From an uncultured bacterium (GTDB lineage Bacteria > Patescibacteriota > Patescibacteriia > UBA1558 > GWA2-36-10): a DNA stretch of 56,428 nucleotides. The position numbers were made by a program, and so were the translations under genes. Under the pieces are notes generated by a model. That model searched no databases and was not told where the DNA came from. It worked only from the letters and a program-made list of their open reading frames with translations. Location: positions 1-56,428 of the forward strand of contig CAIRBL010000080.1 in the NCBI GenBank assembly GCA_903876815.1, given 5' to 3'. This document shows positions 35,609 through 43,336 of the stretch, one piece after another (position 1 is the first letter of the stretch; each line of letters opens with the position of its first letter).

Positions 35609-36034
35609 TTATTCTACAATACTAACGCCCATTTGACGAGCTGTGCCAGCAATAATCTTTTTGGCTTGCTCAATATCAGTGGTGTTCAAATCAGGCATTT
35701 TTGCTTTAGCAATTTCAGTTAATTGACTATCTGTTAATTTGCCTACTTTTACTTGTAAAGGTGTACCTGAGCCCTTCTTTAGACCAGCCTTATCTTTGAT
35801 CATTTCAGCAGCTGGAGCTGTTTTTAAAATAAAATCAAAGCTTCTATCTTCATAAATCTTCAATTCAATTGGCACCACTTCACCCATTCTGTCTTTTGAG
35901 GCATCGTTGAATTTGGTACAAAACTCTTGAATATTAACACCATGTGGTCCTAAAGCTGTACCAACTGGAGGTGCTGGTGTAGCTTTTCCACCGACTATTT
36001 GTAATTTTACAATTTGTTTAATTGCTTTTGCCAT
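35609..36034 (-). CDS. rplK: 50S ribosomal protein L11
   Basis: Binds the GTPase-associated region of 23S rRNA. The 141-aa protein is standard length and starts with the conserved KLQIVGGKATPAPPVGTALG and GVNIQEFCTKFN segments. It sits between nusG and rplA in the usual order. Confidence 0.97.
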   Translation of the reverse strand: MAKAIKQIVKLQIVGGKATPAPPVGTALGPHGVNIQEFCTKFNDASKDRMGEVVPIELKIYEDRSFDFILKTAPAAEMIKDKAGLKKGSGTPLQVKVGKLTDSQLTEIAKAKMPDLNTTDIEQAKKIIAGTARQMGVSIVE

Positions 36035-36125
36035 ATAATTGTCTTACATTGAATCTCGCTCGTTCTTTACCTTTTTTACAAAGGAGAAGCCAAAGAGTGA
36101 CGTGCGGAAATACTTAATTAATAAA

Positions 36126-36671
36126 TTAAATTTTTTTAATTTGTAAAAAGTCTAGCTCAACTGGAGTTTCACGACCAAACATAGAAACTAGAACCTTGGC
36201 CTTACCACGAGCCTCATCAACAGCGGAAATTTTACCTTCATAATCTTTGAAAGGTCCATCAGTAATTTTTACTAGTTCGCCAATAGCCATGTCCACTTTG
36301 TATTCTGGCTCTTCTTCACCCATTCTATCCATCAAAGACTTTATTTCTTCTTCTGAAACTGGTGATGGTGTGGTACCAGAACCGATAAAACCGGTAACAT
36401 TTGGCGTATTACGCACAACATACCAAGAAGCGTCAGTTACAATCATATTTACCAAAACATAGCCAGGAAAAATCTTTTCTTTGAGCATTTTACGCTTGCC
36501 ATTTTTGATTTTAATTTTAGTTTCAGTGGGAATTAAAACATCAAAAATCTTATCCTCCATATCCATGGATTCAATTCTTTGACGTAGATTTCTACAGACA
36601 TTTTCTTCATAGCCAGAATAAGTATGTAAAACATACCATCTTCTGCCTTGTTGTGATGTTTGCTTAGGCAT
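36126..36671 (-). CDS. nusG: Transcription termination/antitermination factor NusG
   Basis: Binds RNA polymerase and couples it to Rho or the ribosome. The 181-aa protein has the NGN domain (RRWYVLHTYSGYEENVCRNL, FPGYVLVNM, RNTPNVTGFIG) and a C-terminal KOW domain (GELVKITDGPFKDYEGKI). secE precedes it by 13 bases; rplK follows after a 91-base gap in which I see no clear terminator or promoter. Confidence 0.97.
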   Translation of the reverse strand: MPKQTSQQGRRWYVLHTYSGYEENVCRNLRQRIESMDMEDKIFDVLIPTETKIKIKNGKRKMLKEKIFPGYVLVNMIVTDASWYVVRNTPNVTGFIGSGTTPSPVSEEEIKSLMDRMGEEEPEYKVDMAIGELVKITDGPFKDYEGKISAVDEARGKAKVLVSMFGRETPVELDFLQIKKI

Positions 36672-36684
36672 AAATTATATTATT

Positions 36685-36864
36685 TTATACAAATAATTGT
36701 AAAATTTTAGTCAAAAGATAATCAATTCCACCTAAAAAAATGGCCATAACAATGGAAAGCACAATTACTATGCCAGTGTGCTGTATAGTAGTTTGCTTGG
36801 ATGGCCAAGCCACTTTAGCTAGTTCTTGACGAGCTTCTTTGAAGTAGTTAATAAGCTTATTCAT
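36685..36864 (-). CDS. secE: Protein translocase subunit SecE
   Basis: 59-aa single-span subunit of the SecYEG channel. It shows the amphipathic segment LINYFKEARQELAKVAWPSK, with the conserved KVxWPS, followed by one membrane helix (about 30-50). Identified by its place directly before nusG and by the motif. It heads the secE-nusG-rplK-rplA transcript. Confidence 0.93.
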   Translation of the reverse strand: MNKLINYFKEARQELAKVAWPSKQTTIQHTGIVIVLSIVMAIFLGGIDYLLTKILQLFV

Positions 36865-36923
36865 AATAAAAGGTTATATTGGTATTTTAAAACAGCTGGT
36901 TGGAAAGCTGTTATTGCTCCCAA

Positions 36924-36952
36924 ACTATAGCAAAAAAAATATTTTTAGTCAA
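36924..36952 (-). promoter_or_regulatory. Promoter of secE-nusG-rplK-rplA
   Basis: TTGACT (36952-36947) and TATAGT (36929-36924) with a 17-base spacer on the minus strand. A 7-bp hairpin AACAGCT/AGCTGTT lies in the leader just after the predicted start. Confidence 0.75.
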
Positions 36953-36968
36953 GACCCCAAAATATAGC

Positions 36969-36994
36969 AAAAATCCCACTTTTTAGAGTGGGAT
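36969..36994 (-). terminator. Terminator of gyrB
   Basis: Arms ATCCCACT/AGTGGGAT followed by TTTTTGC on the minus strand, 10 bases after the gyrB stop codon. Confidence 0.85.
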
Positions 36995-37003
36995 TGAGAA
37001 AAA

Positions 37004-39046
37004 CTAAATATCTAGGTTTTGGACAGATTTGGCACGAGTCTGAATAAATTTCTTACGAGGAGCCACTTCTGCGCCCATCAAAATCTCGAAAGTTTCATCG
37101 GCTTTGGCTGCTTCCTGAATAGTCACCACTTTCATCAAACGAGTCTGCGGATCCATTGTGGTTTCCCATAACTGAGAAGGATTCATCTCACCTAAACCCT
37201 TATAATGTTGGATATTCACTTTGGCTAGTTTTTTGACATTAGCAGACGCTACTTCTTCTATTTCTTCTTGATCGGCCTGAGTGTTTTCTTCGCTCTGATT
37301 TTCTGTTTCGGCTGTCAATAAATCTAAATCTTTGATATTGTATTTCTTTTTGATATTTTCTAGCTCAGCTTCATTGAAAACATACTGAATGTCTTTGCCT
37401 TGCTGAACTCTAAACAAGGGTGGCTGAGCCACATAGATATGACCATTGCGAATCAACTCTGGAAAATGACGATAAAACAAAGTCAACAAAAGAGTACGGA
37501 TATGCGCGCCATCCACATCAGCATCAGTCATGATAATCACACGCGCATAACGTAAATTTTCTAGGTTAAACTGTTCACCAATATTTGTACCTAAAGCAAT
37601 AATCAAAGACTTGATTTCGTTGTTGGCTAACATTTTATCCAAACGAGCACGCTCAACATTCAAGATTTTACCACGAAGCGGTAAGATAGCTTGAAAACGA
37701 CGATCACGTCCTTGTTTGGCAGAGCCGCCAGCTGAATCTCCCTCAACAATATATATTTCTGATTCTTTTGGATCACGACTAGAACAATCAGAAAGTTTAC
37801 CAGGCAAAGTCAAACCATCTAAAGCACCTTTACGCAAAACCGTTTCACGAGCAGATCTAGCTGCTGCTCTGGCGGCAGCAGCTAATAAACATTTAGCTAA
37901 TATTTCTTTAGCATCTCTTGGGTTTTCTTCCAAGAAAATATCCAAAGCATCAGCAAAAATCATTTCTACTATTGGTCGCACTTCAACGTTACCAAGCTTG
38001 GCTTTTGTTTGACCTTCAAATTGAGGCTCTGGTAATTTTACGCTTACGATAGCTGTCAAACCCTCACGCACATCATCAGAGGTTAAATTTTGATCTTTTT
38101 CTTTTAAGAAATTATTTTTACGGGCATATTTATTCAAAACTCTAGTGAGAGCCGCCTTAAAACCAACCAAATGACTACCACCTTCTGGATTGTGAATATT
38201 GTTGGCAAAAGCATACATCATCTCCCGAAAATCTGTGGTATATTGGAAAGCTATTTCTACATTGATGTTATCTTTTTCTTTATTAACATAAAAAACTTTT
38301 TCTTGTTTGGCTTCGTTGTTATGGTTTAAATGTTTGATATAAGAAGCAATGCCGCCTTCAAAATAATACTTATAAGATTGAGCTGCTGTGGCTACACGGT
38401 CATCAAAAATATTGATTTTGATACCCTTGGTCAAATAAGCTTGCTGACGTAAATGTTCTACTACAATATCCCAATCAAATTCAGTCACGGTAAAAATAGT
38501 TGGGTCTGGCAAAAAAATCTGGGTGGTACCAGTACCAGTGGCCTTGCCAACTGCTTTAACAGCAGAAACTGGTTTGCCGATTTTATATTCTTGTACCCAA
38601 AGTTTGCCATCGCGCTTGATTTCAGAACGCATCCAAACAGACAAAGCATTGACCACGGAAACACCAACACCATGCAAACCACCAGACACCTTATAGCCGC
38701 CATCACCAAACTTACCACCGGCGTGCAAAGTGGTCATCACTGTTTCTAAAGCTGATTTTTTGGTGACCTTATGAGTATCAACTGGGATACCACGACCATT
38801 GTCTGAGACTGAAACTTTGCCCTCAGGTAACAAGCGGACTTCTATTGTATCAGCGTGTCCAGCCATCGCTTCATCAATACCGTTGTCCACAACTTCCCAA
38901 ATCAAATGATGCAAGCCAGCTGAGGCTGTGTTACCAATATACATACCTGGGCGCTTACGGACTGGGTCTAAACCTTCCAAAACAGTAATTTGCTCAGCAC
39001 CATAGGCCTGCTCTTTTGTTTTCTTCTTTTTATCTTCTGTTGCCAT
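37004..39046 (-). CDS. gyrB: DNA gyrase subunit B
   Basis: ATPase subunit of gyrase, which introduces negative supercoils. The 680-aa protein has a GHKL ATPase domain (EVVDNGIDEA, SDNGRGIPVD, GGLHGVGVSVVNALS) and a TOPRIM domain (EGDSAGGSAKQGRDR, DADVDGAHIRTL), then the C-terminal QLWETTMDP segment. An acidic insertion (about 595-615) is lineage-like variation. I use the ATG at 39046; 18 further codons upstream overlap the pheT terminator region. I saw no gyrA here. Confidence 0.96.
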   Translation of the reverse strand: MATEDKKKKTKEQAYGAEQITVLEGLDPVRKRPGMYIGNTASAGLHHLIWEVVDNGIDEAMAGHADTIEVRLLPEGKVSVSDNGRGIPVDTHKVTKKSALETVMTTLHAGGKFGDGGYKVSGGLHGVGVSVVNALSVWMRSEIKRDGKLWVQEYKIGKPVSAVKAVGKATGTGTTQIFLPDPTIFTVTEFDWDIVVEHLRQQAYLTKGIKINIFDDRVATAAQSYKYYFEGGIASYIKHLNHNNEAKQEKVFYVNKEKDNINVEIAFQYTTDFREMMYAFANNIHNPEGGSHLVGFKAALTRVLNKYARKNNFLKEKDQNLTSDDVREGLTAIVSVKLPEPQFEGQTKAKLGNVEVRPIVEMIFADALDIFLEENPRDAKEILAKCLLAAAARAAARSARETVLRKGALDGLTLPGKLSDCSSRDPKESEIYIVEGDSAGGSAKQGRDRRFQAILPLRGKILNVERARLDKMLANNEIKSLIIALGTNIGEQFNLENLRYARVIIMTDADVDGAHIRTLLLTLFYRHFPELIRNGHIYVAQPPLFRVQQGKDIQYVFNEAELENIKKKYNIKDLDLLTAETENQSEENTQADQEEIEEVASANVKKLAKVNIQHYKGLGEMNPSQLWETTMDPQTRLMKVVTIQEAAKADETFEILMGAEVAPRKKFIQTRAKSVQNLDI

Positions 39047-39090
39047 ATTTTTATCTAAATAATCCAGACTTATTTTATCATAAAAATCAC

Positions 39091-39117
39091 AAAAAAACAA
39101 GCCAAAGTAGGCCTGTT
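39091..39117 (-). terminator. Terminator of pheS-pheT
   Basis: Arms AACAGGCC/GGCTTGTT (39097-39117) with one G-U pair, followed by T7 on the minus strand. Confidence 0.8.
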
Positions 39118-39141
39118 TTTTGCTCTAAAATCAGCCAAAAA

Positions 39142-41571
39142 TTAACGTAATTGGCTATCAAATTTTTTATTTAAAACTGCTAAAATTTGCTTCATAATCA
39201 ACTCCACATCTGCTGATTCCAAAGTTTTATCAGTACTACGGAATTCCAAATGAAAAGCAATGGATTTTTTACCTTCTGGCACGCCGTGTCCAGTAAAAAC
39301 ATCAAAAGGCTCAAGATTGACAAGTAGTGGTGAAATTTTGATAATTTCTTTCATCAAATCTTCCCACAAAATATCTTCTGCTACCACAATCGCTAAATCT
39401 CTTTGCATGCTAGGAAATTTTGGTAAAGGTGTGTAAATCATATTTTGATTAATATATTTGACCAAAACAGAAAAATTTACACTCCACCAAGCCACCTGCA
39501 CTTTGCTTGGCCCACTGTTAAACAAATCATTTTTTAACAAACCAAATTGTCCTAAAGTAACATCTTGCGTTTTGATATCATATACTAAACTAGAAAAAAC
39601 ATTTTCATTTTTTTCAAAAGACAATTTGATGCCAAAATAATCAGCCAAAGACTCCCACAAACCTTTAATACGCAAAAAAGTAGCTTGCCCAGTATCAACT
39701 GACACTTCAAGACCAGCAAAATGCTTGTCCTGCAAAGGTAAATATTTTTTCTTACTAGGGTCAGTGTGATAAACACTTTTATGTTTTTTATCAAAGGTTC
39801 TATCAATTTCAAAAATTTTGATATTATCAAAAAAACGAAAGTTTTCTTCTGCTTTTGCTAATAAATTTGGCAGCAAAGACAAATTCAAATACGCCTGGTC
39901 TAAGCTAATAGTATTTTTAACTTTGACGTGATCATTGAGACTAAGGTGTAATTTTTCTACCCAAGGCAAATTGGTAAATGGATAAGTATAGGCTTCACTA
40001 TAGCCTTGAAATAAACTCATCCAAAATTTTAGATCCTTCAAAACTTGATGGGCAACATCAGTATGTGGAGCTTGTAAAAAAACTGCTGGTAAACTTGATT
40101 TAATATTGTCATAGCCATAAATACGAGCTACTTCTTCCACGATGTCTTCAGGAATAGAAATATCCTTGGTTGCTCGAAATGTTGGCACCTTAATAAAAAA
40201 AGTTTGATTTTTATATTCTACTTGAAATTGCAATCTAGTCAAAATATCTTTTATTTCTTTAGTGGGAATCTCGACACCAAAACGACTATTGATTAAAGTT
40301 TCTGGTACTTCCAAATTTATTTCTTTAAAAGGATTGTAATTGATATCTTGTAAACGACTGGCTACATAAGCTTCATCATTTAAAGACAAAATAAGTTCAG
40401 CAGCTTTGCGAATAGCTAATTCTGCTAAAACTGGATCCAAAGATTTTTCAAAACGCGCTGAACTTTCTGATCTTAAAGCCAAAAAACCAGAACTACGTCG
40501 AATATTGGAAGCCAAAAAATTGGCAGACTCCAAGATGACTGTTTCTGTGTCTGAGGAAATCTCGCTATTTTGTCCGCCCATAATGCCGGCTACAGCTACA
40601 TATTTTTTGCTATCTGCAATCATCAGGCAATTTTCATTCAAACGTCTTTTGGTACCGTCTAAAGTGATAAATTTTTCTCCTTTTTTAGCAGACACTACCT
40701 GAATCTCTGGACCCTCAATCATACGAGCATCAAAAGCATGCATCGGCTGACCAAGCTCATACATGATATAATTTGTCACATCAACAATATTATTGATTGG
40801 TCGCAAGCCTACTGCTTGTAGACGATTTTTAAGCCATAAAGGTGATGGCTCTACTTTGACATTTTTTATTACTAAACCCAAATAACGAAAACATTTATCC
40901 TTGTCCTTCACACTAACCTTCAGCTTCATTTCATCTGCTTCTTTCAGTGGTGCTACTTGATAATCAGCCAAAGTCAGCCTATAAATAGCCGCCACCTCAC
41001 GTGCTAGACCATATTGACCCCACAAATCAGGTCGATGGTTGATAGATTTGTTATCAATATCAATAATAAAATCATTGAGCTGTAAAGCTTGAGACAAATC
41101 TGCGCCTACTTTCAGACTTAAATCTGTTAAATCTAAAATTTCTTTGTCAGACTTAGCGGGAAATAAATTGTTCAAACCAATTTCTGAAGCAGCAGCTATC
41201 ATGCCATGACTTTCAATGCCACGAATTTTTACTTTTTCTAAAGTAACCAATTCACCTTCACCATGCCATTTGACTTTTGAACCCACTGTCGCTACAGCTA
41301 CCAGCATACCTTTGCTTAAATTTGAACCACCACAAACTATCTGATCAACACGAGAGCCGAGATCAACCTGACAAACCTGCAAACGATCAGCGTCTGGATG
41401 AGGAGCAATTTCTTTTATCTTACCCACTAAAACACCAGCCAAACTTGCTGCTTGATCTATCACTTCCTCGACCTCAACTGTAGACATGGTGAGATCATGA
41501 GCTAATTTTTCGGCGGTCAAATCTTTTGGTAATTTTAACCAATCTTTCAACCAATTTACTGATAAATACAT
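39142..41571 (-). CDS. pheT: Phenylalanine-tRNA ligase beta subunit
   Basis: Tetrameric class II synthetase subunit that binds tRNA-Phe and edits. The 809-aa protein has the N-terminal EMAP-II-like tRNA-binding domain (VGKIKEIAPHPDADRLQVCQV), B3/B4 editing region, B5 domain (RFGVEIPTKEIKDILTRLQF), the inactive synthetase core and a C-terminal ferredoxin-fold anticodon domain (PKFPSMQRDLAIVV). The pheS stop and pheT start are one base apart. Confidence 0.96.
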   Translation of the reverse strand: MYLSVNWLKDWLKLPKDLTAEKLAHDLTMSTVEVEEVIDQAASLAGVLVGKIKEIAPHPDADRLQVCQVDLGSRVDQIVCGGSNLSKGMLVAVATVGSKVKWHGEGELVTLEKVKIRGIESHGMIAAASEIGLNNLFPAKSDKEILDLTDLSLKVGADLSQALQLNDFIIDIDNKSINHRPDLWGQYGLAREVAAIYRLTLADYQVAPLKEADEMKLKVSVKDKDKCFRYLGLVIKNVKVEPSPLWLKNRLQAVGLRPINNIVDVTNYIMYELGQPMHAFDARMIEGPEIQVVSAKKGEKFITLDGTKRRLNENCLMIADSKKYVAVAGIMGGQNSEISSDTETVILESANFLASNIRRSSGFLALRSESSARFEKSLDPVLAELAIRKAAELILSLNDEAYVASRLQDINYNPFKEINLEVPETLINSRFGVEIPTKEIKDILTRLQFQVEYKNQTFFIKVPTFRATKDISIPEDIVEEVARIYGYDNIKSSLPAVFLQAPHTDVAHQVLKDLKFWMSLFQGYSEAYTYPFTNLPWVEKLHLSLNDHVKVKNTISLDQAYLNLSLLPNLLAKAEENFRFFDNIKIFEIDRTFDKKHKSVYHTDPSKKKYLPLQDKHFAGLEVSVDTGQATFLRIKGLWESLADYFGIKLSFEKNENVFSSLVYDIKTQDVTLGQFGLLKNDLFNSGPSKVQVAWWSVNFSVLVKYINQNMIYTPLPKFPSMQRDLAIVVAEDILWEDLMKEIIKISPLLVNLEPFDVFTGHGVPEGKKSIAFHLEFRSTDKTLESADVELIMKQILAVLNKKFDSQLR

Positions 41572-41572
41572 A

Positions 41573-42580
41573 TTAAAACTGTTTTAAAAATCTTAAATCA
41601 CCTGATTGTAATAGTCTGATATCATCAATGCGATATTTCATCATGGCCATACGCGTCAAGCCAAGACCAAAAGCAAAGCCAGAATAAACTTTTGGATCCA
41701 AACCGCCAGCCTCTAGAACTTTAGGATGAACCATTCCACAAGGCATCAACTCTACCCAACCAGACTGTTTACAAACTGAACAACCTTGCCCACCACAAAC
41801 TAAACACTTAATATCCATTTCAAAAGCTGGCTCCACAAAAGGAAAAAATCCTGGGCGTAATCTCACGTCAACTTCACGTTTGAAAACAGAAGACAATAAA
41901 GTGCGCATAGTAGCAATCAAGTTGCCAATATTTATATTTTTATCCACCATCAAACCTTCTAGCTGATAAAAAGTATGATCATGTGAGGCGTCAGTCGACT
42001 CATAACGGAAAACGCGTCCTGGAAAAATACCACGAAATGGTGCGCCATATTTTTCTAACATTCTCACTTGCAAATTTGAGGTGTGGGTGCGTAATAAATT
42101 GTCACCTTCCAACCAAAAAGTATCTTGAGTATCACGAGCAGGATGATCGGCCGGAATATTGAGCGCCGTAAAATTATAATAATCTGATTCTAATTGTGGC
42201 CCATCATAAACAGCGAAACCCATGGCCAAAAAAGCCTCTTCAATTTCATATTGAACAATAGTCGAAGGATTCAAATGGCCAATTTCTTTTTTGGTACCTG
42301 GTAAACTAGCATCAAAATTAAAATTTGTTTGTTTATTTGGATTAAAAGCTGACTCTGCTTGAGCAAACACTTCTGCTAATTCTTGTTTGATCTCGTTGGC
42401 TAATTTACCAATACGAGGTTTTTCTAGATCTGATAAATCTTTCAGAGCTTTTAAAATTTCATTGAGCTCACCTTTTCTACCTAAATATTTATTTTTTAAA
42501 TCTGCTAAAAGCTGGCTGTCTTTTATCTCAGCCAATTCTTTTAAGATTGTATTTTTAAGATTTTGTAATTTTACTTCCAT
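41573..42580 (-). CDS. pheS: Phenylalanine-tRNA ligase alpha subunit
   Basis: Catalytic subunit of phenylalanyl-tRNA synthetase, 335 aa. It has an N-terminal coiled coil (about 1-85), then motif 2 with FRYESTDASHDHTFYQLEG, and a motif 3 segment FGLGLTRMAMMKYRIDDIR. The CLVCGGQGCSVCKQSGWVE cysteine loop is the form seen in many bacterial PheS. It is cotranscribed with pheT and a small membrane-protein gene. Confidence 0.97.
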   Translation of the reverse strand: MEVKLQNLKNTILKELAEIKDSQLLADLKNKYLGRKGELNEILKALKDLSDLEKPRIGKLANEIKQELAEVFAQAESAFNPNKQTNFNFDASLPGTKKEIGHLNPSTIVQYEIEEAFLAMGFAVYDGPQLESDYYNFTALNIPADHPARDTQDTFWLEGDNLLRTHTSNLQVRMLEKYGAPFRGIFPGRVFRYESTDASHDHTFYQLEGLMVDKNINIGNLIATMRTLLSSVFKREVDVRLRPGFFPFVEPAFEMDIKCLVCGGQGCSVCKQSGWVELMPCGMVHPKVLEAGGLDPKVYSGFAFGLGLTRMAMMKYRIDDIRLLQSGDLRFLKQF

Positions 42581-42589
42581 AAACTTCTG

Positions 42590-42979
42590 TTATTTATCTT
42601 CTGTTTTTTGAAAACTTAAAATAATAAATTCTAATAAAGTAGCAAAAATAATCAGCAACAAAATGTTCCACCAATTTAATAAATCTGCCACTTGCAAAAT
42701 CAAGGCAATGATAAGAACCGCCGCAAAGATAAAAGCCTGGCGAAAAGATTCAGACACTATTGTTGAGGATAACTCTCTTTTTCTTTGCCATATTTTACGC
42801 AAAAATACTCCCAAGAGAGCCAGTGTGCCTAAAATACTCAAAAATAAAGAAAAATAAACAAAGACAAATACCAAAATATTGCCCTGCTGTGGGTCAAAAC
42901 TGTTAATAACTAAGAAAAAACCAAGCCAGGCAAGTAGCGTGGCTCCGAGCATAGAAAAATTGTATGTTTTTAATTGCAT
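42590..42979 (-). CDS. Small four-helix membrane protein of unknown function
   Basis: 129 aa with four hydrophobic stretches (about 10-24, 32-54, 74-94 and 98-119) and a short basic loop KIWQRKRELS between the pairs. I do not recognise a family. It is the first gene of the pheS-pheT transcript. The predicted transcription start is within two or three bases of the ATG at 42979, so the mRNA may be leaderless; alternatively translation begins at the second Met (42952). Confidence 0.6.
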   Translation of the reverse strand: MQLKTYNFSMLGATLLAWLGFFLVINSFDPQQGNILVFVFVYFSLFLSILGTLALLGVFLRKIWQRKRELSSTIVSESFRQAFIFAAVLIIALILQVADLLNWWNILLLIIFATLLEFIILSFQKTEDK

Positions 42980-42987
42980 GTGCTTTA

Positions 42988-43016
42988 AATATACTAAAAA
43001 TGCCTTAGAAAATCAA
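42988..43016 (-). promoter_or_regulatory. Promoter of the membrane-protein-pheS-pheT transcript
   Basis: TTGATT (43016-43011) and TATATT (42993-42988), 17 bases apart on the minus strand. The -10 lies 8 bases from the first ATG. Confidence 0.65.
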
Positions 43017-43024
43017 GTCCCCTT

Positions 43025-43321
43025 CTAATGCAAAAAATACAGATCCTCTACTACTTCTGACTGAAATTTTTGATTTAAAACTTGGATAAACTCTGCTCTT
43101 TTGGCTGTAATCTCCTGTTCGCTTTTATCTTCCAAAATAGCAAAACTTAATACTTTATTTTTAAAATAAATAGCTTGGGCAGTATTTAAAATTGTTGCGC
43201 CAAAAAAACTAGACAACAAATTGTTGGCTTCTTGAATAATCATTGTTTCTGTAGCTTGGCGCCAAACTTGATGTTTGTTGACACGCCCGGAAGCCACATC
43301 TTTGAAGCTATCCCAAGACAT
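43025..43321 (-). CDS. Probable DciA/DUF721-like protein
   Basis: 98 aa. An N-terminal helical segment (about 10-40) is followed by a compact pattern NKVLSFAILEDKSEQEI then RAEFIQVLNQKFQSEVVEDLYF, which resembles the DUF721/DciA fold of proteins that help load the replicative helicase. It starts 15 bases after the helicase-nuclease gene, which fits a DNA-metabolism role. The match is by pattern only, without a diagnostic residue. Confidence 0.5.
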   Translation of the reverse strand: MSWDSFKDVASGRVNKHQVWRQATETMIIQEANNLLSSFFGATILNTAQAIYFKNKVLSFAILEDKSEQEITAKRAEFIQVLNQKFQSEVVEDLYFLH

Positions 43322-43336
43322 AAATAAGTTTGCAAA

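Noticed and set aside
39047..39100. 18-residue N-terminal extension of GyrB
   Set aside because: It reaches into the pheT terminator and does not resemble GyrB; the ATG at 39046 gives the normal N-terminus.
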